From: Artemisia argyi | Taxonomy: Eukaryota; Streptophyta; Magnoliopsida; Asterales; Asteraceae | DNA: 64,000 nucleotides | Direction: 5' to 3' | NCBI GenBank assembly: GCA_030686995.1 | Contig: CM060694.1 | Location: 96,457,844 to 96,521,843, forward strand | Shown: in pieces, positions 1-9,934 of the stretch | Position numbering within the stretch: position 1 is the stretch's first letter | Layout: each line of letters begins with the position of its first letter | Notes under the pieces: model-generated | The model's input: only the letters and a program-made list of their open reading frames with translations | Told to the model about the DNA's origin: nothing | Databases searched by the model: none | Translations under genes and position numbers: made by a program

Positions 1-353
1 GATGATTGATAATGACTATCCTACTAAAATGAACTAGGGCACTCCTTCATTTTAATGAGAGGTTATAAATTCAATGGGTTATGAATTTATAAGCTCATGT
101 TTACAAATATTGGGATGCCTTTATTTGTAAGTAATGAGATATAAATGAATAAGCCTAAGTATCTGGCAACTGTGCAAACATTTCCTACTCCGCTTGAGCA
201 CCACTTCCTTCCTTTTTATACCATTCTTCTTCGGTATCAGAATAATCCTTCTCTATAACTCTCTTTTTCCTCTTATCTTTCTCGACTTATTCTTTTCCCT
301 ACCCCTACGATTATCTAAATCTCGGGACGATGTTTCTTCTAAGGGGGTAAGAT
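1..353 (+). mobile_element. 3' end of internal region of gypsy element D, with PPT
   Basis: The stretch ends in a purine-rich tract (about 339-353, CTAAGGGGGTAAGAT) directly followed by TGTAACAACCC, the usual PPT-to-3'-LTR junction of plant Ty3/gypsy elements. The last codons before it can be read as SRDDVSSKGVRL and a stop, a tail I associate with such elements. No other coding is recognisable. The rest of the element lies to the left of the window. Assignment of this piece and 31555-32005 to the same element is inference. Confidence 0.4.
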
Positions 354-402
354 TGTAACAACCCACAAAACCTCATTACTATGATTCCAATTACAAATAC
401 CT
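354..402 (+). mobile_element. Left stub of LTR of element D
   Basis: Begins TGTAACAACCC right after the PPT. It stops abruptly at about 402, where sequence of the oppositely oriented LTR of element A begins. The matching right-hand piece of this LTR is probably 31555-32005, which ends GGGGGTGTTACCA. Confidence 0.35.
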
Positions 403-403
403 A

Positions 404-515
404 AAATAAGTCTGACAATGTCGCCAGGTAAACAATAATGACAATGAGGTCATATAAAATAGGTCTGACAATGTGGCCAGGTAAACAATAATGACAATGA
501 GGTCATATAAAATAA
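404..515. repeat. 53-bp tandem repeat, two copies
   Basis: The unit contains GACAATGAGGTCATATAAA and GTCTGACAATGTCGCC. Two copies are seen here and three to four in the other LTR of the same element (28690-28880), so copy number changed after insertion. Confidence 0.7.
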
Positions 516-2037
516 GTAATAATGTTTAAGAGACAAGTCATATTTCAAGTAAAACAAGCATGGTGTTTAATTGTAAAACGAACAGTGAGTTTAAATGTAA
601 AACGAGCATAAAGTTGAAAACATGTAATTGAGCATGTATCTCCCCCAAAAGGTTTACGAAACAATTAAAACAGTAGGGGCTATGACTCACCTGGTGCGAT
701 AGCCATGATGAAAAAAGTGGATACACAAAATCAGGCACAATCTCTAACCGCAACCTAATATGAATGATATGATCTAATGTAAGAAATGAAATGATGCTAC
801 ACATGCAAATACGTATGTTATCGATACCACTCGTGAAAGTTGAAAATAATGTTTATCATCGAAAAATACATTTTTGACATCACGTTAAGTTAATAACCAC
901 TTTTCATGTAAATATGTTGAAACGGTACTCCACAATCCTTGTTTGGTGTTTTATCGGAAAATATAATGTTTTCGTCGTAAAATGACACTTTTCATAACTT
1001 GAAAAATATGACCAAAATGGCCTCGCAAAACTAGTCGCAAAATATTGTACGTTAAGTGTTAATGGTCAAGCTCGGCGTTTTTGAAATACTTGTAACATTA
1101 TCTAGGTGTTGTCTCATTTAACTTTTGATCGTACGCACCTCGACGGTTAAGAAATATAACTTCCAATGTCGTTACTTGAAAATATAATGTTCAACACTTA
1201 AAAAAATTCTATTATAGTAAAAGCTGTCAAAATAATAACTTTGAAATGATTTTCGGGTAAGAAGATGAGGCTGTAGTTTATCCGTTATAAGTCTATTCGA
1301 CAAACGGCCAATTGATTTGAAAAGCTTGCTGGAAGATCTTGATTTTATATGAAGACGGCTCAGACTCAAATCCTACCGATCATAGAGAAAAACAAACGGG
1401 AAAGTGGTGTCTCGCAAAGACAATTTAGCGGTAAAATTATAATAAAATTGCTGATGAAATTTTATATATATCGTCGGATTTTCAAACACTTGTATCTTTT
1501 TCCTTATAAGTTCGTTTTCTATGTTCTTTATATCCCCAGAATCATGAGACAACGTATTAACATATTTTTGATAAGTCGGGACGGCTAGATCAAGTTTTAC
1601 ACCTCAGGTTTGCCCTTGAAAATCGTGGGACAGCAAGTATATTTTTCAGAAAATAGTTTTTCGTCGTTAAACTTGTTTTTAACATATCTCCTTCGTTATA
1701 AGCTCGTTTTAATCCATTCTTTCGCCATAGCTTCATTTTTGAAAGTGTTTTCTAAATCTTTGGTCCAAAATACACCCTAGCCCCTGAGTTTCCCACGTTT
1801 TGCAAAATGGGACAGCAACTATACATATATTGTCAAAACTTATTTTCTTGGTGCCAAATTTGTTCAAGACTTAACCAAACTACTTCAAATCAACTCCACA
1901 AATACTCAATCCTACCATACACCTTCTTAGGGTGTCATGGGGTCCTAAACATCACCAATCTTGGTGGATCTCTTGAAGTTACTAATAAAAATTATAGATC
2001 TAAGATAAAAGAGTATTATTGTATAAAGTGTTATATA

Positions 2038-2042
2038 TAACA
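2038..2042. repeat. TSD (TAACA) of SIRE copia element, left copy
   Basis: Identical five bases flank the element at 2038-2042 and 13297-13301, the length expected for Ty1/copia integrases. Confidence 0.85.
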
Positions 2043-2833
<791 letters not shown>

Positions 2834-2845
2834 ATCCTCCCCTAA
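2834..2845 (-). promoter_or_regulatory. Polypurine tract of SIRE copia element
   Basis: Read on the minus strand this is AGGGGAGGAT immediately before TGTTGGG of the 3' LTR. It primes plus-strand DNA synthesis in this class of element. Confidence 0.85.
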
Positions 2846-2930
2846 ACTTGTTATTCCCATATAAAATAACCAAGTTTCTTTGTGAATAAAATTCATACCT
2901 TGAGGATTTGAGGGAACTCTTCCAAAAACC

Positions 2931-3305
2931 TTATCTTTTTCTTCTTAGGCTTTCATACTGATCAAGTATGCTCTCCTTCAATCTTTTGACTGCATCAGTC
3001 TCTTCTTCACACAAAAGCTTATTGGAGATCAAAACTGATAATACTTCATAGCTTAAAGGATACTCCTTCTCACCTAGCATAAACAGCTCTATTCCACTCT
3101 GAGTGGAAAGATGAAGAACATGACTTATGCTGAAGTATTCCCATGTAACAGATAAATCATAGTAAGGAAATTTCCAATGAGTATCAGAAGGATTTGGATC
3201 ATATAGTCTGCTAAACTCAACCCATAGCTCTTGCTCCTTTGCATCTAGCTTATACTTGGTTTTCAGCTTCTCTTGAACTAATACCCATAATTCATCTAAA
3301 TCCAT
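2931..3305 (-). pseudogene. C-terminal segment of SIRE extra 3' ORF (frame-shifted)
   Basis: A 124-residue open frame, rich in Glu, Lys and Leu, beginning MDLDELWVLVQEKL. It resembles the end of the extra ORF that follows pol in composite SIRE-type elements (a WxxF...H...LHIFM-like segment, then a Lys-rich tail). It is in a different frame from the 602-codon ORF upstream, so it has been cut off by at least one indel. Its function is unknown; no catalytic motif is visible. It lies just before the PPT and LTR. Confidence 0.5.
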
Positions 3306-3415
3306 TCTGTTACATGCTCTAAGAAGATTTTCAAAGTTCTTGAAAATTTCAACCTTGTTTCCAACTCTTGTTATCTTCCATGCTTTGCCAAACTTATCAT
3401 TGTAGATTTCCCAAT

Positions 3416-3724
3416 CTAGGACTGGATGCCTTGCATGTAAAGGTTCACAAAAATAATTTGTGGAACATGGACAACCATTTCTCTTGTCTGAACAAAAGGC
3501 AATTCTGCTTTCTCTGCTTGTTCCTTCTGATCATCTTTTCTTCCTTTGGATGGTCTTTCTTGTGTATCCATGACAAAACTGGTTTTGTTTCTTCTGTAAG
3601 CCTCTAAGTATAGAAGCTTCAATTCATCAAAAGATTTACCTTTGAGTTGATGATCCTTCATGTTCACTTCTCTTTTCAAATATATCATGAAGAATTTCTT
3701 CTGATCTGCTTCAGAATGTGGCAT
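3416..3724 (-). pseudogene. Middle segment of SIRE extra 3' ORF
   Basis: A 102-residue open frame in the same frame as the 602-codon ORF that ends at 3758 and separated from it by a few codons with two stop codons. It is highly charged (KGRKDDQKEQAEKAEL) and has no recognised domain. I read it as a continuation of the extra ORF interrupted by nonsense codons; another frame change separates it from 3305-2931. Confidence 0.45.
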
Positions 3725-3757
3725 TTTGAATCCTTTCTTCTGATTCTTCTAGATTTG

Positions 3758-5566
3758 CTAATAGACATCATCCAATGCCTCTTGATTGTATTTCTTGGTG
3801 ATGAAATCATTGAGCTTGATTGTCATTTCATCTGAGATGAGAGACTCATCACACACCAGAGTGTAAGCTTCACCCCTTATAATTGGATCAATGGAAATGA
3901 TGTATTGCAGCTGAGCATCAAACGTTTCTTGCAACATTCTTGATTCTTCTTCAGCCCTCATAACTTCTTCTTTATGAAGCTGTTTGGACAATTTTTCATC
4001 TACAACCAATTGTGCTTGCTCTTTCTGCTTCATCTTTTTAGGCTTTGGTTCATCTTCAACTACAATTTTCTTGCCCTTGTCTTTTGGTGATGATACTGGA
4101 CTTGGAGCAGCAGATTGTTCATCAGAGACAAGAAACCTCCCCTGAGGCTGTGATCCCCTCTTTCTTTTGTAAGCCACTTGATCAGAACCTTTTAAATTCA
4201 TAGCTAATAGCCTCTGAATCCCAGCAGGTTCTTGCTCTGCTTCAGCAGCAACTTGCTTTGCTTCAGCAGTATCTTTCAAGCTAACAGGCTCTTTTTCTTG
4301 AGTAGCAAGCTCTATTTCTTGAATAGCAGGCTCTTCATCAAACACTGGAGTTCCTTCATGAAACTGAAATTGAATCACTTCTTCATTTTTAGAACTACTT
4401 ATCCTCCCCTTTTTGGAAGAGAGACCCAAACCCTCTGCATCTGAACTTGAGGAACTAGAAACAACCAACTGAGATGTTCCTTTACCCTTCAACAATTTCA
4501 CCTTCAACTCTAATTTCTCAACCCTCTTAACTAACTTGGTGTTGATTTCTGTAAAATGTTTGTTTTGACTTTCAAGAGAAGTTTTCAAGTGCTGCACTTG
4601 CTCCTTTAATTCTCTGATAGTCTGAGCATCTACACTTTGTTGTGGAGGAGATTGTGGTGGTGAGTTATGATGTGATAATGATGGGGATGTTGCAGATAGT
4701 GTTTGTGTTTGTTGATGAGATGGTATTGGTACTGGTGATGGTGGTGTGACTGATGGTACTGTTGGTGTGAGTGATGGTACTGGTGATGGATGTGGTGATG
4801 AATGATCAGGTTCTCTAGAATGTTGTGGTAACATTTCCTCAAAAAGTGGTACTTCTTCTCCTTGAAAACCAATTTTCATGTTTGAAAACACCTTGTGTGT
4901 AAGTTTGGGAGTTTTAAAAGGTTTGTTTGCGGGAAGTAACAAATGTTTGGATTTGTTGATGAGGCACTGAATGAACCTTGGGTACATCAAAAACTTTGTT
5001 TCACTGTCCACATTTTTAACCAATCCTTCAAAAATATATTTTGAAAAGTTGAATTTCTTGTTTGTTGCCAGGCAAATGAGAGCTGCAGCCATGTTACCAC
5101 TAAATTGCTCCCATGAGGTTTTCTTTTGGCTTAAACAATGAAGGATGGTATGAATCAAAAATCTCCATAGAGGGGTAAAATGCTTTTTAAGAAATGTAAG
5201 CTTTGTAGAAGTTATATTATACCCCATTTTTGTCAAATTTTCAAAAATTTTAGTATCAGGTAGTTGACTAATGCCATCTGAATCATCCAAACGAAGATGT
5301 CTTCTAATGGATGATTCGGTAAAAGTCAAGGTTCTACCATCCACTATGACCATTAACTCTTGAATCACATCCCTAAGAGTGTTAACTTTAGCAGTGTGCC
5401 AAAATTGTGAAATTTGAGATTCAAAAATAGTTGGATTCACGGGTAAAGCAAACCTGACATAAGAATTGTTTAGAAAATCCACTGCTTGATGAAAAGTTTC
5501 ATTGTCATCAGACTTTTCCAAAAATGCTAATTGGTTGTGACGTTTGACAAAACTTAGACGAGCCAT
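3758..5566 (-). CDS. SIRE-type extra ORF after pol (function unknown)
   Basis: A 602-codon open frame starting MARLSFVKRHNQL. Residues ~1-230 form a folded-looking, Leu/Phe-rich part with FWHTAKV, LIHTILHCLS and FNFSKYIFEGLVKN, a domain I remember as common in composite SIRE copies. Residues ~245-320 are Pro/Ser/Thr/His-rich, including repeated SPxP text. Residues ~325-360 are a predicted coiled coil. The rest is acidic/basic low-complexity sequence with KKGR and PKPKKMK clusters. It occupies the place where Sireviruses carry an 'envelope-like' ORF, but I see no signal peptide or clear transmembrane segment, so an envelope role is not supported. The frame is open here although pol of the same element is broken. 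Confidence 0.65.
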   Translation of the reverse strand: MARLSFVKRHNQLAFLEKSDDNETFHQAVDFLNNSYVRFALPVNPTIFESQISQFWHTAKVNTLRDVIQELMVIVDGRTLTFTESSIRRHLRLDDSDGISQLPDTKIFENLTKMGYNITSTKLTFLKKHFTPLWRFLIHTILHCLSQKKTSWEQFSGNMAAALICLATNKKFNFSKYIFEGLVKNVDSETKFLMYPRFIQCLINKSKHLLLPANKPFKTPKLTHKVFSNMKIGFQGEEVPLFEEMLPQHSREPDHSSPHPSPVPSLTPTVPSVTPPSPVPIPSHQQTQTLSATSPSLSHHNSPPQSPPQQSVDAQTIRELKEQVQHLKTSLESQNKHFTEINTKLVKRVEKLELKVKLLKGKGTSQLVVSSSSSSDAEGLGLSSKKGRISSSKNEEVIQFQFHEGTPVFDEEPAIQEIELATQEKEPVSLKDTAEAKQVAAEAEQEPAGIQRLLAMNLKGSDQVAYKRKRGSQPQGRFLVSDEQSAAPSPVSSPKDKGKKIVVEDEPKPKKMKQKEQAQLVVDEKLSKQLHKEEVMRAEEESRMLQETFDAQLQYIISIDPIIRGEAYTLVCDESLISDEMTIKLNDFITKKYNQEALDDVY

Positions 5567-6419
5567 GGTGAAAGGTTTGATGAAAATTTTGATTTCGATA
5601 GTGGGATTTTATTGTTGTACTGGTAGAAGATGAAAGGTGAGTGTGAATTATGATAAGGATTGATTATGAGAAAAATGACTTTTGACCGACTATAAAAGTT
5701 ATGGATAAGTAATTGAAGAGGCGGTCAAAAAGATCTTTTATTATAATAACTATATCCTTAATTCGAGGAAAACATGAATAATTCACAAAAATACCCTTTA
5801 AAAACAACGGCTATCTTTTAGCCTGACAGACTCAACGGCTATGTAGCAGTACCAATTTACTCTACCAGTACTAAAATTTGAACTACCAGTACCTTGTTTT
5901 GAAATAAAACTTGGCAATCTCTTTCAAATTTTAGAAAATATCCCTTATAGTTTTTAGCAAACTATCAGCTATCAACGGATTTGATAAGTCTTTACCAAGA
6001 GCCGTTTGCTTTGGACTAGTCAGTTCGTTTAAGTTTTTGAAACTGGGTGAACTGATTACCTTATAGTTTTTAGCAAACTATCAGCTATCAACGGATTTGA
6101 GAAGTCTTTACCAAGAGCCGTTTGCTTTGGACTAGTCAGCTCTTAAAGTTTGAAAAACTTGGTGAACTGATTACCATTTCCACATCCTGATTTTGTTAGC
6201 AATCTTGAGTAACCTGAAATGGTTAGTTGTTAACCAAAAGAACAGAGTGCAAAGCACTTGTTTTATAGCATTGTTAACTTTTAAACATCAAGATGAGCAA
6301 AAACAGAGCAAATTTTGAACTAACAGTACCAATTCTGTACTGATAGTACCTTATGACTAACTAGCAGTACCATGATTAGAGGCCAAAACTTATTTATTTA
6401 TATACAAAACACATGTTTT
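5567..6419. other. Non-coding spacer between pol and extra ORF of SIRE element
   Basis: No coding text. It holds a 115-bp tandem duplication (5945-6175) and six or more copies of a short CAGTACC-type motif (for example 5845-5853, 5885-5893, 6322-6330, 6342-6350, 6363-6371) that recurs in the LTR and in gag and pol linkers. Confidence 0.7.
5945..6175. repeat. 115/116-bp tandem duplication
   Basis: Unit 1 is 5945-6060 and unit 2 is 6061-6175. Both start TTATAGTTTTTAGCAAACTA and end GGTGAACTGATTACC, with a few substitutions and small indels between them. Confidence 0.85.
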
Positions 6420-6767
6420 TCAAAGATTTATCATACCAATACCTGCTACCAGATATTTAAACCTACCTAAATCAAAAGCTTTGGTGAGAAGGTCTGCAAA
6501 ATTATTTTCAGAATCAATTTTGACAACTTGAATTAACCTTTTCTCATTGCAATCTCTTATGAAATGGTGTCTAATTTCAATGTGTTTTGTTTTTGAATGT
6601 TGAACTGGATTTTTAATGATACAAATAGTACTGCTGTTGTCAATGTAAATAATGGTGTTAAGAAAATTGTACCCATAGTCAAGCAACTGATTCTGGATCC
6701 AAAGAACTTGGCCACAACAACTTGCACTTGCAACATATTCTGCTTCAGTTGTAGAGTTGGCCACCAT
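6420..6767 (-). pseudogene. RNase H C-terminal part of SIRE pol
   Basis: A 115-residue frame with TEAEYVA (catalytic Glu region), then a copia RNase H tail including [11 protein letters not shown] and the ADLLTKA segment that closes copia pol. It is in a different frame from the RT segment, so an indel lies near 6780. It ends with a stop at 6420, the natural end of pol. Confidence 0.85.
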
Positions 6768-7747
6768 TGTTTGCTTCTTGCATTGCCATGATATGAGTCT
6801 GCAACCAAGAAATTGACATCCACTAGTTGTGGATTTCTGTCTAGGGTTGCACCAGCATAGTCACTATCTGAGTAAGCTACTAGATCAAAAGATGATTCCC
6901 TTGGATACCATAGACCCAACTTAGGCTGGCCCTTTAGGTATCTGAAGATCCTTTTGACTGTTGTGAGATGAGAAACTTTTGGATTGACTTGAAACCTTGC
7001 ACATACACATACTAAGAATATGATATCTGGTCTTGATGATGTAAGGTACATTAGGGACCCAATCATTGATCTGTAGTTGTGCACATCAACATCTTCACCC
7101 TCAGTATCTTTGTGTAACCCCTTTTCTGGATCCATTGGTGTACTTGCAACCTTTGAATCTGCAAACCCAAATTTCCTTAGGATCTCAGCTACATACTTAT
7201 CTTGGCTGATAAATATGCCTTCATTTGATTGTTTCACTTGGAGACCCAGAAAGAAAGTAAGTTCCCCCATGGAACTCATTTCAAACTTACTATGCATAAG
7301 TTTTTCAAACTCTACACACAATTCCTGATTTGTGGATCCAAAGATAATGTCATCAACATAAATCTGCACCAGCAAGATGTCTTTCTTGGTTCTTTTGATG
7401 AACAAAGTTGGATCAATCTTGCCTCTTTGAAATCCATTTTCCAGTAAATAGAAAGCCAATGTTTCATACCATGCCCTGGGAGCTTGGTGTAGACCATAAA
7501 GAGCTTTGATAACCTTATACACCTTGTCTGGATATTCTGCATCAATGAAGCCTGTAGGTTGAGAAACATACACCTCTTCTTCAATAGTACCATATAAAAA
7601 GGCACTTTTGACATCCATTTGGTAGACAGTGAAACCTATGAAAGAAGCATAGGCCAAAAATAGCCTAATTACTTCAATTCTTGCAACTGGAGCAAAAACT
7701 TCTTCATAATCCACTCCTTCTTCTTGAGTATACCCTTGGGCCACCAA
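6557..7747 (-). pseudogene. Reverse transcriptase and start of RNase H, SIRE pol
   Basis: The copia RT palm is clear: residues ~15-60 carry [18 protein letters not shown] and [11 protein letters not shown], followed by [13 protein letters not shown], and the catalytic YVDDIIFGS at about residues 130-138. The connection region follows and then the first RNase H aspartate in SDSDYAG. After DRN the reading leaves this frame; the last ~90 residues in the track of this frame are not pol. The N-terminal RT portion lies in another frame at 8477-7704. Confidence 0.9.
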
Positions 7748-8477
7748 TCTGGCTTTGTTTTTTTATCACTATTCCCCTTTCATCTTTCTTATTTCTGAAA
7801 ACCCATTTGGTTCCAATTGCCCTGTAACCTTTGGGCAAATCAACCAGTACCCAAACCTTCTGCAGTTTGAATTGAAGTAGCTCTTCTTGCATTGCTTCAA
7901 CCCAGCTTGAATCATCTAAGGCTTTTGTAATGTTTTTGGGTTCTACTTGAGAGAGAAAGAATGAAAACAGGCATATGTGGGCAACTTCATGGTTCTTTTC
8001 TTCATACACAGCTAGGACAAACCCATCTTTGTCTGAAGATAAGACTTGAGTTCTTGTTTTAACACCAGAATCAATGCTGCCAATCACATTTTCAATGGAG
8101 TGATCTTTGAGAATTCTTGTGTTGTGTGTTGTAGGAACATCATAGGAAATTGGAAGGTTTCCAATCCCTATATCTTCTGGTAAGGAATCATCTGATAGAA
8201 CATTTAATGGTTCAGCAAGACCAATTTGTGAACTGGTAGTACCATCAGTTGAACTGGCAGTACCATCTTGTGAATTGGCAGTACCATTTTCATTTTCAGA
8301 ATTTTGTTGATTCCTTTGATCTTGAGTTCCATGATCATCTTCAACACCTTCATTTGTAGAATTTGAAGGCTCTCCAAGACTTGAAGATGAATCCAATCCT
8401 GTCCAAATCCTCAGTTGTTTCATCATTGTCTTCAAAACCTGCATTATCATTAGTATTTGTACCTGTGACAGGCACAT
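7704..8477 (-). pseudogene. Integrase-RT linker and RT N-terminus, SIRE pol
   Basis: The first ~130 residues are a Ser/Asn/Gly/Thr-rich linker with repeated GTASS/GTTSS text encoded by the dispersed CAGTACC motif. From about residue 175 typical copia pre-RT text appears (KNITKALDDSSWVEAMQEEL, then GTKWVFRNKKDERG). The first 20 or so residues are a frame overlap, not protein. A frame change at about 7750 leads to the RT core. Confidence 0.85.
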
Positions 8478-8793
8478 AATTCATAGATTCTGAAAGTTTA
8501 TCAATGTCAAAACACCAATCTGGTCCAGTGCCTGCAACATTTGGTAGTTTCTCTTGGAACTCTATGTGCAGGTTTTCTTCCACTAGCCTAGTGCATTTAT
8601 TATACACCCTATAGGCCTTACTTTGCAAAGAATACCCTATCATGTAGCCTTCATCAGCTTTTCCTTCAAACTTTCCTAGATGATCTTTGGTATTGAGAAT
8701 AGTGACATGACATCCAAAAGCTCTCATAAAACTTAGAGATGGTGTTCTACCAAACAAAAGTTCACAAGGAGTCTTTCTATGAGGTTTAATCAC
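8350..8793 (-). pseudogene. Integrase C-terminal region, SIRE pol
   Basis: A 147-residue frame carrying the copia post-catalytic integrase region: KTPCELLFGRTPSLSFMRAF, GCHVTILNTKDHLGKF, and GYMIGYSLQSKAYRVYN. It is separated from the catalytic core (9934-8801) by a frame change plus a stop near 8805. The linker then leaves this frame at about 8450. Confidence 0.85.
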
Positions 8794-8800
8794 TAGAACC

Positions 8801-9934
8801 CTATTCTATACATAACAAAGCAGTACCTACTACTTCAACCCAAAATGAAACAGGCAACTTAGAATCTACTAGCATTGTTCTAGCAGCCTCTATAAGTGTT
8901 CTATTTTTCCGTTCTGCTACTCCATTTTGCTGTGGGGTTCTAGCTACACTATATTCTCTTTTTATTCCTTTTTCTTTGCAAAATTCATCCATAACTCTAT
9001 TCTTGAATTCTGTCCCATTATCACATCTAATTACTTTTACTTTCTTATCAATTTGGTTTTCTATTCCAGTAATGTAGGACTTAAGGATCTCACTTGTTTC
9101 ATCCTTAGTTTTTAAAAAGAAAACCCAAGAGAATCTGCTGTAATCATCAGTAACTACAAGACAATATCTTTTACCATTCAAGCTATTCACAGAAGTAGGA
9201 CCAAAGAGGTCCATATGAAGCATGTATAAAGGTTGAGAAATTGAGTTATGGGTCTTGGGCTTACAAGAAGCTCTATGTTGTTTGCCTTTTAGACAATCAA
9301 CACAGGTTTGGTCATTTTGAAAAATCTTTTTGGGTAAACCTCTAACCAAATCATATTTTGCAATTGTATTGATTGTTTTAAAGTTTACATGACCAAGTCT
9401 TCTATGCCAAAGCATAGATTCATCCGATGAGGCTTTTGCTACTAGACAGGTTAAACTCTCTTTAGGAACAATGTTCTTTAAATCAACAATGTACATATTG
9501 TTCTTTCTAGGGATTTTAAGAAGAATCTGACTTTCATCAGGGATTTTAAAATCAGGAGAAAGTACAATGCATTCAGTGTCAGTAAAAAGAACTTTGTTCT
9601 TTGTGTCACACATTTGTGAGACACTTAAGAGATTAAACTGTAGTTCTTTCACAAAGTACACATTTTCAAAATCTAATTTACTGGTTTTAATTGTACCTTT
9701 ACCAGTAATCTTTCCTTTGATTCCTCCCCCAAAGGTAACATATCCTCGATCAAATGATTTGAAGTCTGTGAGGTAAGACATGTTGCCTGTCATGTGCCTT
9801 GAACATCCACTATCTACATATCCTTGATCTGCAATATCATTTGAATGTTCCTGCACATGTATACACATATTAGTTTCCTTGGGGTACCCAAGCCATGACT
9901 GACTTGGGTTTGCCTCGTGCATCAATGTAATCAA
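8801..9934 (-). pseudogene. Protease and integrase core, SIRE pol
   Basis: The aspartic protease site DSGCSRHMTG is at about residues 42-51. The integrase zinc-binding HHCC motif follows (HRRLGHVNF...CVDCLKGKQH). The catalytic triad is visible in HMDLFGP/VVTDDYSRFSW, IRCDNGTEF and TPQQNGVAERKNR. The frame overlaps the end of gag by 65 nt in a shifted phase; the first ~22 residues are gag read out of frame. It ends prematurely at 8801, so the integrase is cut off before its C-terminal region. Confidence 0.9.

Larger units (their letters stand above)
403..2042 (-). mobile_element. 3' LTR of element A, left piece (truncated at its end)
   Basis: Matches about 28700-30360 (the 5' LTR of the same element) base for base over long stretches, on the minus strand. 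Compared with that copy, about 510 bp of the LTR terminus are missing at the left. The LTR is interrupted at 2042 by the SIRE copia element and resumes at 13302. Short open frames here, such as 1349-1588, recur in sister LTRs and are not genes. Confidence 0.75.

Noticed and set aside
4630..4872. His-rich ORF on the minus strand
   Set aside because: Second-phase reading of the Pro/Ser/Thr-rich repeats of the SIRE extra ORF.
3758..5566. Viral envelope protein
   Set aside because: The location fits the 'envelope-like' ORF of Sireviruses, but no signal peptide, transmembrane helix or cleavage site is evident, so I annotate it as function unknown.
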